Shown here: positions 1 through 6,268 of the stretch, piece by piece
Layout: the number at the start of each line of letters is the position of its first letter
How positions within the stretch are numbered: the first letter of the stretch is position 1
Assembly: GCA_013203015.1 (NCBI GenBank)
Contig: JABMPO010000099.1
Coordinates: 1-10,748 of the forward strand
Direction of reading: 5' to 3'
Length of the DNA: 10,748 nucleotides
DNA from: Fidelibacterota bacterium
GTDB lineage: Bacteria; Fidelibacterota; Marinisomatia; Marinisomatales; TCS56
Notes under the pieces: generated by a model
Database searches by the model: none
The model's input: only the letters and a program-made list of their open reading frames with translations
What the model was told of the DNA's origin: nothing
Made by a program: the position numbers and the translations under genes

Positions 1-122
1 CGATTGATTTTTATTTTTGCTTGGTTAAGAGATGGATTTTTTAGCATTGTGTTTTTGTGTTTGGGTGTTAAAATTATAAGCTCTGGAATATTATCCCTTT
101 TTATACGCACTAAATTCGAATA
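1..122. other. AT-rich region downstream of purN, no gene seen
   Basis: I find no convincing coding frame. The plus strand is rich in T runs. The nonamer GAATATTAT occurs at 86-94 and 118-126. Plus 85-94 and 120-129 can pair as a 9-of-10 imperfect stem that reaches into the purN stop codon, but the stem is A/T-rich with a loop of about 25 nt and no U-tract follows it on the minus strand. I do not call a terminator. The operon may read through into a gene left of the window or end by a factor-dependent mechanism. Confidence 0.4.
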
Positions 123-713
123 TTATTCCAATTTGCCGATCTTGGAGTAGCGGTCAATGACCTCAATAAAAGCCTCACCTTCAAGTTTCTGAACTTTGGT
201 TTTGAGGGTGTCAGGTGTATCGTTCGGCTCCACCGAGCATTTTTTTTGGATGATGATCGGACCGCAATCCACTTCGGCGGTCACAAGGTGAATGGTGCAG
301 CCGGTTTCTGTATCGCGATTAGCTAAAACAGCTTCGTGTACATTGGTATCCATGCCACCAGCGTATTTTGGCAACAGCGAGGGGTGTACATTCAGTACTT
401 TCCTGACCCATTCCCGACAAAATTCCGCCGATAGAATCCGCATGAAGCCAATCAGGAGAATCAGGTCAACTTTGTGCTTTTTTAATTCGACGGTCATTTC
501 TCCATCGAATTCCTCGCGGGTTTTACCCTTGTGGCTGATAAAGAAAGATTTGATCCCATGTTTCGCAGCTCGTTCAAGAATATAGGCCTTGGACCGATTG
601 CTGATGGCAATTTCCACGGAAGCATTTAGTTGTCCCCTGCCAATGGAATCGATAATGGCCTGCAGATCGGTACCTTTAGTGGAGCCGAGAACGCCAAGAC
701 GAATTATCCCCAC
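123..713 (-). CDS. purN: Phosphoribosylglycinamide (GAR) formyltransferase
   Basis: Transfers a formyl group from 10-formyltetrahydrofolate to GAR, giving FGAR (step 3). The protein has 196 residues from the GTG at 713. The catalytic set is present: NVHPSLLP (Asn108, His110) and the Asp in TAEVDCGPII (Asp149), equivalent to E. coli Asn106, His108 and Asp144. The phosphate-binding loop near the N-terminus reads LGSTKGTDLQAI instead of the common SGNGSNLQA, and PKYAGGMDTNVH replaces PKYPGLHTH; both are consistent with a divergent PurN subgroup. There is no ATG near the start. GTG at 713, one base after the purD stop, and TTG at 725, which overlaps purD by 11 nt, are both in frame. I prefer GTG as the commoner codon and because it leaves a short lead-in to the first strand. 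This is the last gene of the operon here. Confidence 0.93.
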   Translation of the reverse strand: MGIIRLGVLGSTKGTDLQAIIDSIGRGQLNASVEIAISNRSKAYILERAAKHGIKSFFISHKGKTREEFDGEMTVELKKHKVDLILLIGFMRILSAEFCREWVRKVLNVHPSLLPKYAGGMDTNVHEAVLANRDTETGCTIHLVTAEVDCGPIIIQKKCSVEPNDTPDTLKTKVQKLEGEAFIEVIDRYSKIGKLE

Positions 714-714
714 C

Positions 715-2028
715 TTAATCGCCAAGTAATCTTTTCATGTGGTCAATCCTTCTCTTCACTAATTGCGCAGTACCGATATCCTTCCGGTGGAAAACTGGCC
801 CAGCAATGCGCCCTACTTCTTCCTGGGCCATCACCTCAGCCTCTGCAAGCGTTGGTGCGATACCTACTACGGCTGCTGTTCGCGATCCGGTTTCGTATAA
901 ACCATCCTTACGTTGGTTCACGGCTGCCAGGTAAAGTTGGTCGGGATTCTTAATTTTTGATATATCAATTCGTTGATTTTTAACAGGCAGGTCGGGATAG
1001 CCCGCCGGAACGGCGTATTTACAAACTGTTGCGCGACGGCTGAACTCGGCCATGTTTTGGTTGAGGTTTCCGTTTATAATGGCCTGGCAGATCGCTACAA
1101 AATCAGATTTCAGTATTGCCAGCACATTCAGACCTTCCGGATCACCAAAGCGAGCGTTATACTCAATCAGCTTGACGCCATCTTTTGTGGCGATAAAACC
1201 ACCATAGAGGATACCTTTATAACCTTGGCCAAACTCGTCTTCCAGCGCGTTTATTGTGGCCAGATTGATTGCCCGGGCAGCTTCTATATCACTCGACTTA
1301 AGAAAAGGTAAACTGTGATCAGCGTCGGAATAAGACCCCATTCCGCCGGTATTTGGACCGGTATCCCCTTCGAAAGCTCGCTTGTGATCCTGTACAACCG
1401 GCATGTGAGCCAGATTTTTACCATCCGAAAAACTCATTAAAGAAAATTCTTCGCCGATCAATTTTTCTTCAATGACAAATGATTTACCAGCATCTGCCAA
1501 TTCACGACAATATTGCGTGGCTTCGGCATGTGAATGCAGGTGGTCCCCCGCGACCTTTACGCCTTTTCCCCCCATCAGACCATCATATTTTACTACATAT
1601 AAATCGCCTAGTTCTTTTAGATAATCCTGGACACCATCCAGTGAATTGAAGAACCGGTAGTGTGGACCACCGGGGACATTATATTTAGCAAGCAAATTCC
1701 TCGTAAAAGCCTTGCTGGTTTCAATTTGAGCCATTTTTTGTTTTGGTCCGACACAGGGCACCCCATTGTCCCAAAGAGTGTCAGCTGCACCGGCAGCCAA
1801 CGGAGACTCAGGACCGATTATTGCAAGGTCGATCCGGCAAGATTTAGAATATTTTACTATTGCCAGGGGATCATTGATATCATCTATGCTATACCCAGTA
1901 CACAATGATTGAATACCCGGGTTTTTGCTGGTTGCTATACAATAAAGCATTGTAGGTTGGGGTGAGCGATTTACAGCTCGGGCAATGGCATGCTCACGGG
2001 CACCGGAACCAATCAGTAGTATATTCAT
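715..2028 (-). CDS. purD: Phosphoribosylamine-glycine ligase (GAR synthetase), archaeal-like PurD
   Basis: ATP-grasp ligase for step 2: phosphoribosylamine + glycine + ATP gives GAR. 437 residues, normal length. Order: GSGAREHAIA (7-16) in the N-terminal domain, IGPESPLAAG (71-80), the ATP-grasp segment VVKYDGLMGGKGVKV (145-159), EEKLIGEEFSL (187-197), QDHKRAFEGDTGPNTGGMG (213-231), YKGILYGGF (270-278), the metal-binding IEYNARFGDPE (288-298), and a C-terminal RKDIGTAQLVKRRI. Several of these (GGKGVKV, EEKLIGEEF, HKRAFEGDTGPNTGGMGSYS, IEYNARFGDPE, and the FHRKDIGT ending) resemble archaeal PurD as I recall it, whereas E. coli-type PurD has AAGKGV, IEEFLDGEEAS and IEFNCRFGDPE. The ATG follows the purF stop by three bases, with GAGAG as a weak ribosome site. 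The last codons overlap the start of purN. Confidence 0.96.
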   Translation of the reverse strand: MNILLIGSGAREHAIARAVNRSPQPTMLYCIATSKNPGIQSLCTGYSIDDINDPLAIVKYSKSCRIDLAIIGPESPLAAGAADTLWDNGVPCVGPKQKMAQIETSKAFTRNLLAKYNVPGGPHYRFFNSLDGVQDYLKELGDLYVVKYDGLMGGKGVKVAGDHLHSHAEATQYCRELADAGKSFVIEEKLIGEEFSLMSFSDGKNLAHMPVVQDHKRAFEGDTGPNTGGMGSYSDADHSLPFLKSSDIEAARAINLATINALEDEFGQGYKGILYGGFIATKDGVKLIEYNARFGDPEGLNVLAILKSDFVAICQAIINGNLNQNMAEFSRRATVCKYAVPAGYPDLPVKNQRIDISKIKNPDQLYLAAVNQRKDGLYETGSRTAAVVGIAPTLAEAEVMAQEEVGRIAGPVFHRKDIGTAQLVKRRIDHMKRLLGD

Positions 2029-2031
2029 GGA

Positions 2032-3498
2032 TTACTCTCTGGTTGATTGCTGCATCTCAAACTGACGCATTTTGTTTTCATCTACATCCCCTGTTACGTA
2101 CTTGCCGTCCAGACAGGCCATGCAAGGGCGATCAATACCGTGGTCGCCTTTGCGGGTAACGGCTTCCAGCAAATCATCCTGACGCTGATAAAGCAATCTG
2201 TCGACCCCCATATTTTCAGCGATCTCTTCTTCGCTCAGTCGATGTGCAATCAATTCCTGCCTGGTAGGAATATTGACGCCATAAAAACAGGGAAATTTGA
2301 CCGGCGGACAGGCGGACACGAAATATACTTTTGTTGCGCCGAACTCCCACACCATTTTGACGATCTCCCGACTGGTAGTACCGCGAACGATGCTATCATC
2401 AACGATCATTACCTTTTTGTCACGGATTTCTAATTCTTGGGGAACCAGCTTGTAGCGCACGGATTTTTTTCTTTGTTCCTGCCCGGGCATAATAAAAGTC
2501 CGCCCGATAAATGGGTTTTTATATAACCCTTCCGAATAACGGACTCCCAGCGCCTGTGCAACCGAAAGAGCGGCAGTATTGGCAGTGGAAGGTGCTGGTA
2601 TTACTATATCGGGCTGCTCATGGGGATATTTATTTTGCCAGCGGAAAGCCAGGTTTTGCCCCATACGCAGACGGGCTCGGTAAACACTAATGGCATTCAT
2701 CATTGTATCAGGCCGGGCAAAATAGACATATTCAAAAACACAGGGCGTAAGGCTATTTCTTTTTATGATTCGGCTCTGAACTGGTCCGTCTTCCGGTAAA
2801 AAGATTACTTCACCGGGCTGGACATCCCCCGTGTGTTTGAATCCCAGGGCATAAAAAACTGATGTTTCGGAACAGAAAATATAATCGATAGTTCCGTCTT
2901 CATTTTCACGCTCCCCTTTTGTTAGCGGTCTAATTCCATTGGGATCGCGAAATACCACCATGCCCTTCCCGATAATCGTTGCAATAACCGAAAATGCGCC
3001 GCTGACATGACTAAAAACATCTTCAACAGCAGTACAAATATTTTCGAAAAAATTATTGGTTTCAGAATTGCTAGCCAGGCGATTAAGGGTATCGGCGAAA
3101 TAATGCAGGATTACCTCTACATCCACGGAAGAATTGAGATGTCGGAAATGATTTTTCGAAAGATCGTCGGTAGTTTCTTCCTGATTTACTAAATTACCGT
3201 TGTGGGCCATTGCAATGCCGTACGGAACTCCGGTCCAAACCGGCTGGGCGTCTTCCCTGCCGTACCCGCCGGCAGTTGGATAGCGGGTCTGTCCGATACC
3301 AATATTACCCTGAAGACGAGCCATATTATGCTCATCAAAAATATCTCTGACAAGACCGACCCCTTTTTTAAAATGAAAACGTTTATTATAGGTAATTATG
3401 CCGGCCGCATCCTGCCCGCGATGCTGGAGCTGGATCAGGCTTTCATAGAGTTCGGCAGCCACGGGCTTCCCGGATTTTATTCCAACTACGCCGCACAT
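2032..3498 (-). CDS. purF: Amidophosphoribosyltransferase (glutamine PRPP amidotransferase), Fe-S cysteine pattern
   Basis: First committed step: PRPP + glutamine gives 5-phosphoribosylamine. 488 residues. Cys2 directly follows Met1 and is the N-terminal nucleophile of the Ntn glutaminase domain (MCGVVGI, LQHRGQDAAGI at 24-34, GQTRYPTAG at 69-77, AHNGNL). The synthase half carries VYFARPD (258-264), GRTFIMPGQ (332-340) and the PRPP loop IVDDSIVRGTTS (365-376). Cys253, Cys404 (PCFYG), Cys459 and Cys462 (CMAC) match the four cysteines that bind a [4Fe-4S] cluster in B. subtilis PurF and that E. coli PurF largely lacks. The body otherwise reads closer to the E. coli form. There is no propeptide, so only Met removal should be needed. 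The start overlaps the purB stop (TAATG), and purD follows after three bases. Confidence 0.97.
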   Translation of the reverse strand: MCGVVGIKSGKPVAAELYESLIQLQHRGQDAAGIITYNKRFHFKKGVGLVRDIFDEHNMARLQGNIGIGQTRYPTAGGYGREDAQPVWTGVPYGIAMAHNGNLVNQEETTDDLSKNHFRHLNSSVDVEVILHYFADTLNRLASNSETNNFFENICTAVEDVFSHVSGAFSVIATIIGKGMVVFRDPNGIRPLTKGERENEDGTIDYIFCSETSVFYALGFKHTGDVQPGEVIFLPEDGPVQSRIIKRNSLTPCVFEYVYFARPDTMMNAISVYRARLRMGQNLAFRWQNKYPHEQPDIVIPAPSTANTAALSVAQALGVRYSEGLYKNPFIGRTFIMPGQEQRKKSVRYKLVPQELEIRDKKVMIVDDSIVRGTTSREIVKMVWEFGATKVYFVSACPPVKFPCFYGVNIPTRQELIAHRLSEEEIAENMGVDRLLYQRQDDLLEAVTRKGDHGIDRPCMACLDGKYVTGDVDENKMRQFEMQQSTRE

Positions 3499-4868
3499 TA
3501 TTTTAGTAACTCCACCAATTCAGGCGCCAGCCCGATATAATTTTGGGGTAGCAGGTCCAATAACAACAATCGCTCATTTTCAGGTATTTCAAGATCGGTG
3601 ACAAACGAACGAAGGCTCTCTTTATCGACCGAATGACCGCGGGTCAGATCTCGCAATTGTTCATAAGCATCTATGTTACCGTTTTTCCGTAGAATGGTTT
3701 GAATGGCTTCCGCCAGCACTTCCCAGTGTTGATTTAATTCCTGTTCAATTCCAGCTTTGTTGATTACCAGTCGATCTAATCCACTGATTATATTTTTAAC
3801 TGCCAACAGAGAATGAGCCAGTGGTACACCCTGAGTGCGTAAAACTGTGCTATCAGTCAGATCGCGTTGCAGGCGGGAAGTCGGCAGCTTGACCGCCATA
3901 TGATCAAGTAACGCATTGGCAATCCCCAAATTACCTTCAGCATTTTCGAATTGAATTGGATTGATTTTATGGGGCATGGTGCTGGAACCAACTTCATCGG
4001 CCAGCTTTTTCTGCTGGAAAATACCCCGACTAATGTAGGTCCACATATCCCGGCATAAATCGATTAATATAGTATTAACACGAATCAGGGCCTGATAGCT
4101 GGCCGCCAGGTTATCGTGGGGTTCGATCTGGGTGGTCAGCAGATTTGGCTCCAATCCCAGTGATTTGATAAAGCGGGTGCTGAAGGTCAACCAATTGACC
4201 TGCGGGAAACTGATTTGGTGAGCAGCCCAGGTTCCGCTGGCGCCGGCTAGCTTGCCGGTTAAGGTTTGACTTTGAAGCGCCTGCATCTGTTGCTGTAGGC
4301 GGAAGGCAAATACTGCTAATTCCTTACCAACAGTCGTCGGAGTAGCCGGTTGGCCGTGGGTCAACGATAAAAGGGGTATCTGCTTGTAGCGACGTGCAAG
4401 CGTCCGCAGATTTCGATATAAAGATTTTAACCCGGGCAGGTAAATATGTTTTACAGCATCCTGCCACATGAGGGAATAAGCCAGATTATTGATATCTTCG
4501 GAAGTGAGGGCAAAATGAATCCATGGACTGAATTTTTTCAGGCGCGTTTCTGCCAGTTGCTCCTGTAGCCAATACTCCACCGCCTTAACATCGTGATTGG
4601 TTTTCTGTTCGATTTCCTTCACCCGCAGAGCATCTACAGCACTAAAATCCTGATAGAGCTTGCGCAATTGCGATTGATATGATGTGGATAGGGCGGCATA
4701 AGCCGTGAATTTTTTTTCGGCACCCAGGGCGATCAGATATTCAACTTCTACTCGCACACGATACTTAATCAAGGCGAATTCGGAAAAGAAAATTCCCAAT
4801 TCCTTTAGTTTCGACCAGTAGCGTCCGTCAATTGGGGCAATAGAAAAGAGCTGCTTTTTTTTTATCAC
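3498..4868 (-). CDS. purB: Adenylosuccinate lyase, E. coli-type
   Basis: Releases fumarate twice in purine synthesis: SAICAR to AICAR, and adenylosuccinate to AMP. The 456-residue protein begins with GTG. Its sequence follows the E. coli PurB subtype rather than the shorter Bacillus/Thermotoga subtype: SIAPIDGRYWSKL, FSEFALIKYRVRVEVEYL, TNHDVKAVEYWL (90-101) and FALTSEDINNLAYSL. The catalytic acid THGQPATPTT has His171 and the flexible signature loop GSSTMPHKINP has Ser295, the same positions I recall for E. coli PurB. LPTSRLQRDLTDSTVLR and the ending NYIGLAPELVELLK are also typical. A run of nine A residues lies in the first codons (plus-strand 4855-4863). The TAA stop overlaps the purF ATG by one base. 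I see no missing key residue. Confidence 0.97.
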   Translation of the reverse strand: MIKKKQLFSIAPIDGRYWSKLKELGIFFSEFALIKYRVRVEVEYLIALGAEKKFTAYAALSTSYQSQLRKLYQDFSAVDALRVKEIEQKTNHDVKAVEYWLQEQLAETRLKKFSPWIHFALTSEDINNLAYSLMWQDAVKHIYLPGLKSLYRNLRTLARRYKQIPLLSLTHGQPATPTTVGKELAVFAFRLQQQMQALQSQTLTGKLAGASGTWAAHQISFPQVNWLTFSTRFIKSLGLEPNLLTTQIEPHDNLAASYQALIRVNTILIDLCRDMWTYISRGIFQQKKLADEVGSSTMPHKINPIQFENAEGNLGIANALLDHMAVKLPTSRLQRDLTDSTVLRTQGVPLAHSLLAVKNIISGLDRLVINKAGIEQELNQHWEVLAEAIQTILRKNGNIDAYEQLRDLTRGHSVDKESLRSFVTDLEIPENERLLLLDLLPQNYIGLAPELVELLK

Positions 4869-4873
4869 AATAA

Positions 4874-4878
4874 TCCTC
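4874..4878 (-). promoter_or_regulatory. Ribosome binding site supporting the GTG start of purB
   Basis: The minus strand reads GAGGA five bases before GTG (4868-4866) in the 11-nt gap after the purE stop. It supports GTG as the purB start. The resulting N-terminus (IKKKQLFSIAPIDGRY) matches where E. coli-type PurB proteins begin. Confidence 0.65.
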
Positions 4879-4879
4879 G

Positions 4880-5272
4880 CTAACGACCAACCTGAAGAAT
4901 CCGCTGGGCCGCTAATGCGCAGTTACCAGGGTCCAATACGGTTAGTACCGGTGCCTTGCTGGGCATCTGCAGGGTGGAATGAATATTAACCAGCATATCG
5001 GTTTTATCTTTGAATGGTGGACAAGCCAATACGGGTTTGTTACTGTTGGCGCCAACAAATCCTGAGAGCGCATTGGAACGGCCGGCCACGGTAATAAAAA
5101 CAATCCCGGAGTGATTCTCGAATGAATTGATTATTTCCAGAACTTTGAGTGGTTCCTTGTGGGCTGAAGCGACGTGATTTTCCCAGGGAATCTCCAGTTT
5201 GTCGAGCTGGTTTGAAATTTTAGTAACATGTTCTTTATCGCTGATTGAACCGGCTATAATTACTGCGCGCAT
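4880..5272 (-). CDS. purE: Class II PurE: AIR carboxylase (CO2-dependent), short form
   Basis: Converts AIR to CAIR. Bacterial class I PurE is an N5-CAIR mutase that needs PurK, while class II PurE (Treponema denticola, and the C-terminal half of animal PAICS) uses CO2 directly. This protein has class II hallmarks: SAHK (36-39) rather than SAHR, the loop ITVAGRSNALSGF (60-72) in place of the class I GAGGAAHLPGM loop, and ACPP (83-86) followed by HSTLQMPSKAPV. The GSISD phosphate loop is at 8-12. No purK lies in the operon, which agrees with class II. At 130 residues it is about 25-35 shorter than usual: it stops right after ALAAQRIL and lacks the long C-terminal helical tail. The purB ribosome site begins just after the stop, so there is no room for a frameshifted tail. 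I assign AIR carboxylase with good confidence; activity of the short form is untested. Confidence 0.9.
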   Translation of the reverse strand: MRAVIIAGSISDKEHVTKISNQLDKLEIPWENHVASAHKEPLKVLEIINSFENHSGIVFITVAGRSNALSGFVGANSNKPVLACPPFKDKTDMLVNIHSTLQMPSKAPVLTVLDPGNCALAAQRILQVGR

Positions 5273-5277
5273 AAACT

Positions 5278-5282
5278 CTCCT
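5278..5282 (-). promoter_or_regulatory. Ribosome binding site of purE
   Basis: The minus strand reads AGGAG five bases before the ATG at 5272-5270, inside the 15-nt gap between purC and purE. It is the clearest Shine-Dalgarno site in the window and fixes the purE start. That start leaves PurE beginning directly with its first beta strand and the GSISD phosphate loop. Confidence 0.75.
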
Positions 5283-5287
5283 GAAAA

Positions 5288-6268
5288 CTAGTTATTTAAA
5301 GCTTGGGTAATATTTTCTTGAATTCGCCGACTGATAGGCTGTGTGGCATCGGGGAAGATGAATTTTTCACCAGTGATGGTTTCGTACAAATAGATGTAGC
5401 GATTCGATAACTCGATTACCAGGTATTCCGGAGCCGGTGGTAGCTCTGCATCCTGATAGGGTTTACAATTATCGCGAAACCAAAGCCTCAGAAATTCCTT
5501 ATCCACATTTTGTGGTTCATTTCCCGTCGCCATCCGCTCATCATAAGTATCGGCAATCCAGTAGCGACTGGAATCGGGGGTATGGATTTCGTCGATCAAC
5601 AGAATATTACCCTTATCATCCTTGCCCATTTCGTACTTTGTATCCACCAAAATCAGCCCGTGTTTGGCGGCTGTTTCCTGGCCGAATTGGAATAACTCAA
5701 GTGCTTTTCCCGACGCGAATTCCCAATCGGCTGCAGCCATCCAACCTTCGGACACAATCTCTGCGGGACTGATCGGCCGATCATGTTTTTTTTCCTTGGT
5801 GGTAGGTGTAATAATATTCTTTTCCAGCTTTTGATTTTTTAACAGACCTTCCGGCAATTCATTACCGCAGTAATTCCGGGAGCCATTTTTATAATGCGTC
5901 CACAAAGCGGTATCGGTGGAACCGGTAATATAGCCACGGACTACAAATTCAATGGGAAAAACCGTACATTTTTTTCCGATCGTAACATTTGGATCGGGTG
6001 TTGAAATGACATGGTTGGGGATAATGTGCCTGGTTTGCTCGAACCACCAGGCGCTGGTCTGATTCAGAACCTGTCCTTTGAAGGGGATGGCCGCCAGAAC
6101 ACGGTCGAATGCACTCAGGCGATCCGTGGTAATTAGAGCTAACTTGTCTTTGAAAAGATAGGTATCACGGACTTTGCCGGAGGTTTTTTCACCTCGGGAC
6201 AAGCTGGTTTCGGTGAGACAATTGTTGATCTGATGTTTTATCAGATTGGTATAATCATTTCGGTTCAT
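5288..6268 (-). CDS. purC: Phosphoribosylaminoimidazole-succinocarboxamide (SAICAR) synthase
   Basis: Joins CAIR and aspartate using ATP to give SAICAR. From the ATG at 6268 the protein has 326 residues, matching the longer (about 300-residue) form of PurC rather than the roughly 240-residue E. coli/Bacillus form. Motifs in order: GKVRDTY (31-37), ITTDRLSAFDRVLA, the segment FKGQVLNQTSAWWF, VVRGYITGST, ITPTTKEKKHD, LVDTKYEMG and LIDEIHTPDSSRYW, which together cover the ATP and SAICAR binding elements. The frame could also begin at a TTG at 6289, but the ATG at 6268 is preferred because TTG is rare and neither start has a clear ribosome site. In either case the gene starts inside the end of purQ (14-nt overlap from 6268), implying coupled translation. 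purE, for the preceding reaction, follows after 15 nt. Confidence 0.96.
   Translation of the reverse strand: MNRNDYTNLIKHQINNCLTETSLSRGEKTSGKVRDTYLFKDKLALITTDRLSAFDRVLAAIPFKGQVLNQTSAWWFEQTRHIIPNHVISTPDPNVTIGKKCTVFPIEFVVRGYITGSTDTALWTHYKNGSRNYCGNELPEGLLKNQKLEKNIITPTTKEKKHDRPISPAEIVSEGWMAAADWEFASGKALELFQFGQETAAKHGLILVDTKYEMGKDDKGNILLIDEIHTPDSSRYWIADTYDERMATGNEPQNVDKEFLRLWFRDNCKPYQDAELPPAPEYLVIELSNRYIYLYETITGEKFIFPDATQPISRRIQENITQALNN

Noticed and set aside
85..129. Imperfect inverted repeat at the end of purN as a terminator
   Set aside because: The stem is A/T-rich with a mismatch and a long loop, and there is no U-tract; too weak to call.
973..1311. 112-codon plus-strand frame opposite purD
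   Set aside because: Antisense to conserved purD motifs, with no family resemblance or start signal.
4880..5272. Short purE as a truncated pseudogene
   Set aside because: The core with the phosphate loop, SAHK and AGRSN motifs is intact, the ribosome site is strong, and purB starts normally right after the stop, leaving no remnant of a tail.
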